This document shows, one piece after another, positions 1-8,226 of a stretch of DNA of 64,000 nucleotides (its first letter is position 1; each line of letters begins with the position of its first letter). Location of the stretch: assembly GCF_004016515.1 (NCBI RefSeq), contig NZ_SACT01000008.1, positions 186,001-250,000 on the forward strand, in the 5' to 3' direction. The notes beneath the pieces were generated by a model. That model was not told the DNA's origin. It saw only the letters and a list, made by a program, of their open reading frames with translations, and did no database searches. The stretch comes from Rubrivivax albus (GTDB lineage Bacteria > Pseudomonadota > Gammaproteobacteria > Burkholderiales > Burkholderiaceae_C). The translations under genes and the position numbers were made by a program.

Positions 1-784
1 CTTCGCCCGGCGCCAGCCATTCGCCCAGCTGCCATTGGTAGAGGCCGTCGTGCAGCCACTCGATGCTCTGCTGGTGGTTGCCCGACCAGGCCAGGTGCGC
101 ACCGTAGGCCACGCCGTGCTGGTGGTCGGTGCCGGGCAGGGTGACGACGGCCGACGGGTGGCAGTCGTGGCTGGTGCGCCCGCGCCGGCTCTCGCGCCGC
201 CACAGGCTGCGGCCGAGCAGGTCGCGCTGGGCCAGGAACTCCTGCAGGTGCTGGCCGGCGTAGCTGTGCACCGCCTCGGCCTGCGGTGGCAGCAGCAGCG
301 TGCCCGCGGCCAGCCACTGCACATCGAGCACGTCGGTGCCCAGGTTGTGCAGCGCGCTGCGCACGCTCAGCACATCGGTGGCCGCGTCCAGGTCCAGCGT
401 GATGGCCAGCCGCAGCTGGGCGACGGGGTCGTGCAGGTCTAGGCGCAGCGCCTGGGTCGGGCGCAGCCAATGTGCCTCGCAGGTCGCCCAGCGCTGGGCG
501 AAGTGCCGGCCGTCACGGTGGGCCAGCAGCGCACTCTGGCCGAACCAGCCGCTGCCGAAACTGGGCGCGACGGTGAAGGGGAAGTCCTGGTCGGGCGCGA
601 ACGAGGACACCGGCCGCGTCTGGCGCAGCGGTGTGGCCGGCAGGGCAGCGTCGGCCAGGCGCGGGCCCCAGTAGCGCCACAGCGGGGCCTCGTCGCCATG
701 GTGCTCCAGGACCAGGCTGCTGCGGCGGCTGTGCAGCACCAGCCAGGGGCTCGACGGGGTGGAGGGTGAGGATGGGTCTTGCAT
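1..784 (-). CDS. Alpha-galactosidase, GH36 family (3' end beyond window)
   Basis: The ORF begins at an ATG at 784 and is still open at base 1, so only about the first 261 residues are present. They match the N-terminal beta-sandwich domain of GH36 alpha-galactosidases. The recognisable blocks are RESRRGRTSH (about residues 190-200) and HLAWSGNHQ shortly after, both characteristic of this family. The (beta/alpha)8 barrel with the catalytic aspartates would lie beyond the window edge. The enzyme would hydrolyse terminal alpha-1,6-galactosides such as melibiose or raffinose. It lies 49 bp downstream of a sugar ABC-transporter ATPase on the same strand, so it is probably the last or a late gene of that operon. 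No signal peptide is visible, suggesting a cytoplasmic enzyme acting on imported sugar. Family assignment is firm; the exact substrate is not. Confidence 0.85.
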   Translation of the reverse strand, partial: MQDPSSPSTPSSPWLVLHSRRSSLVLEHHGDEAPLWRYWGPRLADAALPATPLRQTRPVSSFAPDQDFPFTVAPSFGSGWFGQSALLAHRDGRHFAQRWATCEAHWLRPTQALRLDLHDPVAQLRLAITLDLDAATDVLSVRSALHNLGTDVLDVQWLAAGTLLLPPQAEAVHSYAGQHLQEFLAQRDLLGRSLWRRESRRGRTSHDCHPSAVVTLPGTDHQHGVAYGAHLAWSGNHQQSIEWLHDGLYQWQLGEWLAPGE

Positions 785-833
785 GGCGTTGGATGTCTTG
801 GAGCGGGCAGCAGGGTCTGCGCGTCAGGCGAGG

Positions 834-1982
<1,149 letters not shown>

Positions 1983-2006
1983 GGTCTGGAGGATTCCGAT
2001 GGAGGT

Positions 2007-3338
2007 TCAGCGGCGGGGCAGCAGCACCGCGTCCACGCGCTGCTGGGCCGCTTTCAACGCTGGGGCGGCCGGCTGCTGGCCGAGCAGCACCGACTCGATC
2101 TGGCGCTTGACGATGACGTCGACGCGGGCGTTGTGCTCCGCCACCGGCATCAGGAAGGTGTCGGCCGCGGCCATGTCCAGGAAGGCCTGCGCATCGACGC
2201 CGCGCTGGCGGTGCTGCGCCACCACCTGGGCGGCCAGGCCGTCGCGGGCGGGGAACACCACGCCATCCTTCGCCACCCGCTGCTGGCAGGCCGCCGACGC
2301 CAGATGCCGCATCCAGCGCCAGGCCTGCGGCTTGACGCGGGAGCCCACCCACATCGAATCGCCCAGGCCGTTGAGCATGCTGGCGCGCCGGCCGTCCGGG
2401 CCCTTGGGCAGCGGCACCCAGGCGGTCTCGAAGCGGGCCGCACCGGCGTAGTAGCCGATCATCCAGGAGCCGTCGGGCACGATGGCGGCCTTGCCGGCCA
2501 CGAACAGCGCGCCGGCACCCAGGCTGCGCACCAGGGCGTCGGGCGCCGACAGGCCGCGCGGCGCCAGCGTGGCCAGCCAGTCCAGCGTGGCCGCCAGGCG
2601 GGGGTCGTCGTAGTGCAACGGCAGTTGCCACGGCGCGCCCTGCACGCGGTGGCCCAGGCTGGCGGCGAAATGGCTCCACTCGGTCTGGCCCGTCATGCCG
2701 CCGGCGCCCGGGTTCTGGTAGCCCCACATGGCCACTCGTCTCGGGTCGAAGCCGGCTTCCGCCGCGCTGCGGCCCGCCGTGTCGCGGGTGAGGCGGCGCA
2801 CGATGCGCCCGAAGCTGCCACCATCGCGCGGGTTCCAGTCCATCTGCCGCAGTTCGTCGAGGCTGACGCCGGCGGCGCGGGCATGGTCCAGGTTGACGAT
2901 CATGGCCACCGTGTCCCAGTCCTTGGGCAGTCCGTACTGCTGCGCACCGCGGCGCCAGGCCTGCACCAACGGCGGTGGGAAGGCGCCCAGGTCCAGCGCG
3001 TCGCGGGCGATCAGCGGCGACAGGTCTTCCAGCAGGCCGTTGGCGGCGAACTCCGGGTACTTGCTGAGGTGGTTGACGAACACGTCGGGCGCCGAGCCGG
3101 CGATGAAGCCCAGCGTCATCGCGGTCCAGTAGTCGCCCCAGCCGGCCTGGCCGATGCGGATGCGCACGTCCGGGTTCTGGCGTTCGAAGTCGGCTGCGCA
3201 GGCGCGGTAGGCCGGCAACTGCGACGCATCCCACATCATGTACCGCACGGTCACCGGTTCGACGGCCATCGCCGGCGACGCCGCCACGATGGCAAACGCA
3301 GAGACCAGTAGCGTGACGATGCGGCGGACGACGCTCAT
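2007..3338 (-). CDS. Sugar ABC transporter substrate-binding protein
   Basis: The 443-aa product begins with a cleavable Sec signal peptide (about residues 1-25, ending SPAMA before VEP). It continues as a periplasmic family-1 solute-binding protein, with features such as NPDVRI near the N-terminus and a PDGSWMIGYYAG segment typical of the sugar-binding hinge region. The frame stays open further upstream to 3746, but that extension overlaps the permease gene. The ATG at 3338 gives a proper signal peptide and was chosen. It would deliver an oligosaccharide to the two permeases. The stop-to-start gap to the upstream permease is only 8 bp. The ligand cannot be read from sequence; the neighbouring GH36 enzyme suggests an alpha-galactoside. 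Confidence 0.92.
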   Translation of the reverse strand: MSVVRRIVTLLVSAFAIVAASPAMAVEPVTVRYMMWDASQLPAYRACAADFERQNPDVRIRIGQAGWGDYWTAMTLGFIAGSAPDVFVNHLSKYPEFAANGLLEDLSPLIARDALDLGAFPPPLVQAWRRGAQQYGLPKDWDTVAMIVNLDHARAAGVSLDELRQMDWNPRDGGSFGRIVRRLTRDTAGRSAAEAGFDPRRVAMWGYQNPGAGGMTGQTEWSHFAASLGHRVQGAPWQLPLHYDDPRLAATLDWLATLAPRGLSAPDALVRSLGAGALFVAGKAAIVPDGSWMIGYYAGAARFETAWVPLPKGPDGRRASMLNGLGDSMWVGSRVKPQAWRWMRHLASAACQQRVAKDGVVFPARDGLAAQVVAQHRQRGVDAQAFLDMAAADTFLMPVAEHNARVDVIVKRQIESVLLGQQPAAPALKAAQQRVDAVLLPRR

Positions 3339-3346
3339 GGCTCGAC

Positions 3347-4303
3347 TCACTTGCCGCCGCTGTGCTGCACCGACTCCACCACCCGGCGCCCCAGCGTCAG
3401 CAGCAGGATCAGCGTGGGCAGCAGGGCCACGGTGGTGGCAGCCATGAGACCCGTCCAGTCGGGCTGGCCCTGCGGCGTCTGCGACTTGAAGGTCTGCAGC
3501 GCCACCGGCAGCACCTGCAGCGCCTCGTCGCGGCCGGCCAGCCAGGGCCAGAAGAATTCGTTCCAGGCGTTGATGCCCACCAGCAGCGCCAGCGTGGCCA
3601 GTGGCGTTACCGACAACGGCAGCGCCACACGCCAGAAGATGCTCAGGTGGCTGGCGCCTTCGAGCATCGCGGCCTCCTCCAGGTCGCGCGGCAGGCCGAG
3701 GAAGAACTGGCGCAGGAAGAACACCGAAAAGCCCTGCATCAGGCAAAAGGGCGCCACCATGCCAGCCCAGGTGTTGAGCCAGCCCAGTTCACGCATGAGC
3801 ACGAAGTTGGGGATCAGCGTGACGACGCCGGGCACCATCATCGAGCCGACGAAGGCCGCGAAGATGGGCGTCCGCCCCGGGAAGCGCAAGCGCGCAAAGG
3901 CATAGGCCGCCATCGCGGAACTGCTGACCTGCATCACCACGACCACGGTGGTGAAGATCAGCGAATTCAGCAGCGCGCGACCGAAGTTGATGTCGGCCCC
4001 GGCACCGCCCAGGGCCAGGCTCTGCTCCGGCGTCAGCAGGCCCAGCACCCGGCGGAAGTTGTCCAGCGTGGGCGCCTGCGGCCACCAGCGTGCCGATTCC
4101 TCGAATAGTGTCGCATTGGACGACAGCGCCGTCTTCAGCACCACGCCCAACGGCAGCACGGTGATGGCCAGCACCGCCAGCAGCGCGGACCAGGCCAGCC
4201 AGCGACCCCAGGGCCAAGGGCGTGCGGAACGGGTGCGCACTGGACGACCTTCGCCCTTGAAGGGCTCCGGTGTGCGCGCTTGGGAGCGGCCCGACGCGCT
4301 CAT
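3347..4303 (-). CDS. Sugar ABC transporter permease (MalG/UgpE type)
   Basis: This 318-aa inner-membrane protein has a roughly 35-residue polar N-terminal extension, then a first transmembrane helix (WLAWSALLAVLAITVLPLGV) and several further hydrophobic segments. The cytoplasmic EAA loop that docks on the ATPase is visible as EEAAMLEGAS, followed by the conserved proline-rich PLSVTP and NAWNEFFWP. It belongs to the CUT1 family and pairs with the permease encoded just upstream. Its ATG overlaps the stop of that gene (ATGA, 4300-4303), indicating translational coupling. Confidence 0.93.
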   Translation of the reverse strand: MSASGRSQARTPEPFKGEGRPVRTRSARPWPWGRWLAWSALLAVLAITVLPLGVVLKTALSSNATLFEESARWWPQAPTLDNFRRVLGLLTPEQSLALGGAGADINFGRALLNSLIFTTVVVVMQVSSSAMAAYAFARLRFPGRTPIFAAFVGSMMVPGVVTLIPNFVLMRELGWLNTWAGMVAPFCLMQGFSVFFLRQFFLGLPRDLEEAAMLEGASHLSIFWRVALPLSVTPLATLALLVGINAWNEFFWPWLAGRDEALQVLPVALQTFKSQTPQGQPDWTGLMAATTVALLPTLILLLTLGRRVVESVQHSGGK

Positions 4304-5247
4304 GCCATGTCGCTTTCATCGGCACGCATCAGCCGCATCTGCACCACGGTGTAGAGCACCATCACGGCCATCAGCGCCATGGCCATCGCCGAGGCATACC
4401 CCATGCGATAGAAACCGAAGGCGTTCTGCACTATGTAGTGCACGATGACGCCGGTCGCGTCGGCCGGGCCGCCATTGGTGGTGACGGCGATGGTGTCGAA
4501 AATCTGGAACGAGCCGGTCACGCTGGTGACCAGCACGAACACCATCACCGGCCGCAGCAGGGGCAGGGTGACACGGCGGAACATCTGCCATTCGCTGGCG
4601 CCTTCCAGCGCCGCGGCCTCATAGAGCGAACGCGGGATGCCTTGCAGCCCGGCCAGGAACAGCAGGGCCACCAGGCCCATGTGACGCCAGACGTTGACGC
4701 CGGCGACGGTGGCCAGGGCCTGGCCGGCGTCGCCGAAGAAGCCCTGCCGGCCCAGCCCGGCAGCGTCCAGCGCGTGGTTCACCATGCCCAGCACCGGGTC
4801 CAGCATCCACAGCCACACCATGGCGACCAGCACGTTGGACAGCAGGTAGGGCAGCAGCACCGTGGCCTTGACGAACAGCGACTGCGTGAGCCGGTGCATG
4901 GCCACGGCCAGCCCCAGGCCGAGCACGGTCTGCATCGGGATGTTGATCAGCGCATACAGGCCCGACAGGCCCATGCCGTGCCAGAAGCGGTCGTCGGCCA
5001 GCATCTCGGCATAGTTGTCCAGGCCCACGAACTGCGACGGGCGCAGCAGGTTCCAGTCGGTGAGGCTGATGGCCGCGGCACGCAGCGTGGGCAAAGCGTG
5101 GAACAGCACGAAGCCCAGCATGGCCGGCGCCACCAGCAACCAGGCCGTCAGCGTCTCGGCACGGCGCAACGGGCCGAGCGCCCCGCCTTGCGGGCGGGGG
5201 CCGGTTCCGGGAGCCTGCACGGCAGGCGGGCGCGCTTGGGGCGACAC
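4300..5247 (-). CDS. Sugar ABC transporter permease (MalF/UgpA type)
   Basis: The 315-aa product is the second integral-membrane subunit of the importer. After a proline-rich cytoplasmic N-terminus (about 35 residues) come six predicted membrane helices. The EAA loop reads YEAAALEGAS, followed by FRRVTLPLLRP. It is the first gene of the importer operon and faces the LacI-family regulator across a 182-bp divergent region containing a short tandem repeat and a palindromic operator candidate. Regulation by that repressor is inferred from this arrangement. Confidence 0.93.
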   Translation of the reverse strand: MSPQARPPAVQAPGTGPRPQGGALGPLRRAETLTAWLLVAPAMLGFVLFHALPTLRAAAISLTDWNLLRPSQFVGLDNYAEMLADDRFWHGMGLSGLYALINIPMQTVLGLGLAVAMHRLTQSLFVKATVLLPYLLSNVLVAMVWLWMLDPVLGMVNHALDAAGLGRQGFFGDAGQALATVAGVNVWRHMGLVALLFLAGLQGIPRSLYEAAALEGASEWQMFRRVTLPLLRPVMVFVLVTSVTGSFQIFDTIAVTTNGGPADATGVIVHYIVQNAFGFYRMGYASAMAMALMAVMVLYTVVQMRLMRADESDMA

Positions 5248-5321
5248 GGTGGAGGGCAGGCAGCGGTTCGGAAGGTGGGGCTCGGGGCGGGCCTGTCTTG
5301 CAGGGTGGCCAAACAGCGCTA

Positions 5322-5358
5322 GGGCTTCAGGGCTTCAGGGCTTCAGGGCTTCAGGGCT
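5322..5358. repeat. Short tandem repeat, 8-bp unit GGGCTTCA, about 4.6 copies
   Basis: Four exact consecutive copies of GGGCTTCA occupy 5322-5353, followed by a partial GGGCT. They lie in the divergent region between the ABC importer operon and its LacI-type regulator, upstream of the operator palindrome. The array is outside any gene. It could vary in length by slipped-strand mispairing and so change promoter spacing; that consequence is speculative. Confidence 0.9.
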
Positions 5359-5393
5359 CTAGACTTGCACGCCAGCATCGCTACGATACGCGC

Positions 5394-5409
5394 ACTAACG
5401 CGCGTTAGT
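5394..5409. promoter_or_regulatory. Perfect 16-bp palindrome, probable LacI-family operator
   Basis: ACTAACGCGCGTTAGT is a perfect inverted repeat with a central CG, the usual symmetry of LacI/GalR-family operators. It ends 20 bp before the ATG of the adjacent LacI-family gene, so the repressor bound here would block its own transcription and probably the divergent importer operon. Palindromy is seen directly; the binding protein is inferred from position. Confidence 0.7.
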
Positions 5410-5429
5410 TGCCGTAGAAACCCGCACTC

Positions 5430-6566
5430 ATGCCCAGCCGAAAGCGCACCACGTCGGTCGTCGTGACACCCGTCTCTGCATTGGCGTCGCCCGAGGTGCC
5501 CCGCGTGCCGCCCACCAGCGCCGCCGTGGCCCGGGCGGCCGGCGTATCACGCACGACGGTGTCCTTCGTGCTCAACGGCGTCACCGACCGCGGCATCAGC
5601 GACGCCACGCGCGAACGGGTGCTGCAGGCGGCGCAGGCGCTGGGCTACGAGCCCAACGCCGCGGCCAGCACCCTGGTCAGCGGGCGCACCGGCACCGTCG
5701 CCCTGGTGCTGCCCAGCGTGCAGCACCTGCATGTCGATGCCTTTCTGGCGCAGCTGCTGGCGTCGGTGGCCGAACAGTGCCGCCGCCACGGGCTGACCCT
5801 GCTGATCGAGGCCACCGATGGCGAGGGGCAGCAGGCCGACCGCTTCGTGCGCCTGGTGCGCGGGCGCCGCATCGACGGCCTGATCGTCGCCCACCCGCGC
5901 GACGCGGAACGCGAGCACCTGCTGCGCCTGCAGGATTCCGGCGTGCCGCTGGTGGTGCTTGGCGGCGGCTGGGCCGAGACCCACCCCGGGCAGGTGCTGG
6001 GCGACGACACCCGCGACGGCGCGCGACGGTTGACGGCGCATCTGATGGCCCTGGGCCACCGGCGCATCGGCTTCGTGAACTACGCGTCCAGCGAATTCCG
6101 CAATGCCGCGGCACGCGAGCAGGGCTGGCGGGATGCCTTGCTGGCCCACGACGTCGCGCCCGAGCCCGCCTGGTCCGTTCACGCCAACCTCAGCGCCGAC
6201 AGCGGCTGGCAGGCCACCCGCGCGCTGCTGGCCCGCCAGTCTGGATCGACGGGGCCAACGGCGATCTTCGCCGGCAACGACACCATCGCCTTCGGTGCGC
6301 TGCGCGCCTTGCGCGAGGCCGGCCTGCGCGTGCCGCAGGACGTGGCCCTGGTGGGCTACGACGACATCCCGCTGGCCGCCTTCGCCGACCCGCCACTGAC
6401 CACCGTGCGCTCCGACCCTGCCGGCCAGGGCGCCGAGGCGGTGGCCCGTCTGCGCCGGCAGCTGGATGGCGGCCCAGCGCCCGGTGCGCCGAAAGGCCCG
6501 GCGGCTGCGACGGCCCTGCCCGCCACCCTCGTCGTGCGGGCGTCCTGCGGCGGCCAGCCCGGATGA
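5430..6566 (+). CDS. LacI-family transcriptional regulator (importer operon)
   Basis: This 378-aa protein has an N-terminal helix-turn-helix at about residues 28-52 (AAVARAAGVSRTTVSFVLNG) and a hinge helix ending NAAASTLVSGRTG. A periplasmic-binding-protein-like effector domain follows, with the conserved AIFAGNDTIAFGALRAL and VGYDDIPLA motifs. About 28 extra residues precede the DNA-binding domain. It is divergent from the sugar ABC importer and GH36 operon and is preceded by a 16-bp palindrome. It is therefore probably a sugar-responsive repressor of that operon and of itself. The effector is unknown. Confidence 0.92.
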   Translation: MPSRKRTTSVVVTPVSALASPEVPRVPPTSAAVARAAGVSRTTVSFVLNGVTDRGISDATRERVLQAAQALGYEPNAAASTLVSGRTGTVALVLPSVQHLHVDAFLAQLLASVAEQCRRHGLTLLIEATDGEGQQADRFVRLVRGRRIDGLIVAHPRDAEREHLLRLQDSGVPLVVLGGGWAETHPGQVLGDDTRDGARRLTAHLMALGHRRIGFVNYASSEFRNAAAREQGWRDALLAHDVAPEPAWSVHANLSADSGWQATRALLARQSGSTGPTAIFAGNDTIAFGALRALREAGLRVPQDVALVGYDDIPLAAFADPPLTTVRSDPAGQGAEAVARLRRQLDGGPAPGAPKGPAAATALPATLVVRASCGGQPG

Positions 6567-6571
6567 GCGTG

Positions 6572-6610
6572 AAAGAGGCCATCCCGCGTGGCCACCCAGG
6601 CCCGCTCTTT
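6572..6610. terminator. Inverted repeat between convergent genes, possible bidirectional terminator
   Basis: AAAGAG (6572-6577) pairs with CTCTTT (6605-6610), and inside it GGCCA (6577-6581) pairs with TGGCC (6589-6593). The structure fills the 42-bp gap between the LacI gene stop (6566) and the stop of the convergent halogenase-like gene (6609). The flanking A and T runs are only three long, so efficiency as an intrinsic terminator is doubtful. Confidence 0.4.
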
Positions 6611-8132
6611 ACACCGGCCCTGGCGCCGCCGCAGCACCGATGCGCTGCAGGAACGCGCGGTGGCCCGGCTGGGCCTGCGCCGTGCCATGCATGGCCTCGT
6701 GCTGCCGGCGCAGCATGGCCATCCCGTCGACGCCGCGCAGCGGCAGCAGGCCGTCCACCCGCTCGGGCCGGTTGAACTGGCCCACCTGCACGGCCAGCCA
6801 GCTGGCCGGGCCGAAGAGCTCCGGCCCGGGGCTCACCAGCCGCCCACGCGCGCGGAACTGGTCGATGCGGTACTGCAGGCTGTCGGGCACCGGCATCGCG
6901 GCGCAATGGCGCCACAGCGGCGTGTCGTCGCGCTCGGTGAGCTTGTAGTGCAGGATCAGGAAGTCGCGGATGCGCTCGAACTCCTCGATGCCCAGGCGGT
7001 TGTACTCGGCCACCGTCCACGGGTCCATGTCGCGGTCCGGGAACAAGGCCAGCAGCCGCGACAGCGCCGACTGCACGAGGTGCAGGCTGGTCGATTCCAG
7101 CGGCTCCATGAAGCCGCTGGCCAGGCCGATGGCCACCACGTTGCGCTGCCAGAACTGCCTGCGCCGGCCGGTGACGAAGCGCAGCGGCCGCGGGTCGGCC
7201 AGCGCGGCGCCGTCCAGCCGAGACAGCAGGAGTTCGGCCGCCCGGGTGTCGTCGAGGTGTTCGCTGCAATAGACGTAGCCGTTGCCGGTGCGGTGCTGCA
7301 GCGGGATGCGCCACTGCCAGCCGGCCTCCTGCGCCGTCGAACGCGTGTAGGGCGTGAAGTCGGCCGACGACGCGCAGGGCACGGCCATCGCACGGTCGCA
7401 GGGCAGCCAGTGGCGCCAGTCCTCGTAGCCGGTGTGCAGCGCTTCCTCGATCAGCAGGCCACGGAAGCCGGAACAGTCGAGGAACAGGTCGCCGGCGACC
7501 TCGCGCCCGTCGTCCAGCCGCACATGCTCGACGAAGCCGTCGCCGGCCCGCAGCGCCACGTGCACGATGCGCCCCTCCAGCCGCTGCACGCCGCGGGCCT
7601 CGCAGACCTCGCGCAGGTAGCGGGCATAGAGGCCGGCGTCGAAGTGGTAGGCGTAGTCGAAGCTCGACAGCACGTTGCGCGGATCGGCCACCGGGCGCGT
7701 GACGCGCTGGCGCTGTGCCAGCGCCCAGGCCATCGACCATTCATGCAGTGGCGGCAGGCCGGGCACGCCGGCCGCCTGCGCCGCCAGCCACCACTGGTGC
7801 AGCGGCACCATGTCGAAGCCCAGGCCGTGCGGGCCGAACGGGTGAAAGTAGCGGTGCCCCTGGCGGCCCCAGCCGACGAATTCGATGCCCAGCTTGATGC
7901 TGCCTTGGGTGCGGCGCAGGAACTCGGCTTCGTCCAGCCCGATGAGCTGGTTGAACAGGCGGATCGGCGGGATGGTGGCTTCGCCCACGCCCACGGTGCC
8001 GATCTGCTCGGACTCGATGAGCATGATCTCGCAGGCGGCACCGACGGCGCGGGTGAGGGCGGCCGCGCTCATCCAGCCGGCGGAACCGCCACCGACCACG
8101 ACGATGCGGCGCAGGCGTCGATCTGAATCCAT
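6609..8132 (-). CDS. Tryptophan-halogenase-like flavoprotein
   Basis: The 507-aa product is an FAD-dependent protein of the tryptophan 7-halogenase family. It has the dinucleotide-binding GGGSAGW (14-20), a lysine in SIKLGIEF (Lys80) at the position of the catalytic lysine of PrnA-type halogenases, and the diagnostic WxWxIP motif as WQWRIP (272-277). The ATG at 8132 was chosen because the conserved N-terminus starts there; a GTG at 8210 would add 26 poorly conserved residues. It directly follows the TonB-dependent receptor on the same strand. Members of this family commonly sit beside carbohydrate TonB receptors in Xanthomonadales and Caulobacterales, where the substrate is unknown. No partner flavin reductase is present nearby. 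True halogenation of tryptophan is unproven. Confidence 0.88.
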   Translation of the reverse strand: MDSDRRLRRIVVVGGGSAGWMSAAALTRAVGAACEIMLIESEQIGTVGVGEATIPPIRLFNQLIGLDEAEFLRRTQGSIKLGIEFVGWGRQGHRYFHPFGPHGLGFDMVPLHQWWLAAQAAGVPGLPPLHEWSMAWALAQRQRVTRPVADPRNVLSSFDYAYHFDAGLYARYLREVCEARGVQRLEGRIVHVALRAGDGFVEHVRLDDGREVAGDLFLDCSGFRGLLIEEALHTGYEDWRHWLPCDRAMAVPCASSADFTPYTRSTAQEAGWQWRIPLQHRTGNGYVYCSEHLDDTRAAELLLSRLDGAALADPRPLRFVTGRRRQFWQRNVVAIGLASGFMEPLESTSLHLVQSALSRLLALFPDRDMDPWTVAEYNRLGIEEFERIRDFLILHYKLTERDDTPLWRHCAAMPVPDSLQYRIDQFRARGRLVSPGPELFGPASWLAVQVGQFNRPERVDGLLPLRGVDGMAMLRRQHEAMHGTAQAQPGHRAFLQRIGAAAAPGPV

Positions 8133-8226
8133 CGAAGGATGATGCCCCAATGAAGACGGGCCGGCAGGCACGGCAGCGCCTGTCGGCCCGGTGAAGGGAG
8201 CGCCGTTCACGCGGCCACGGCCATGC

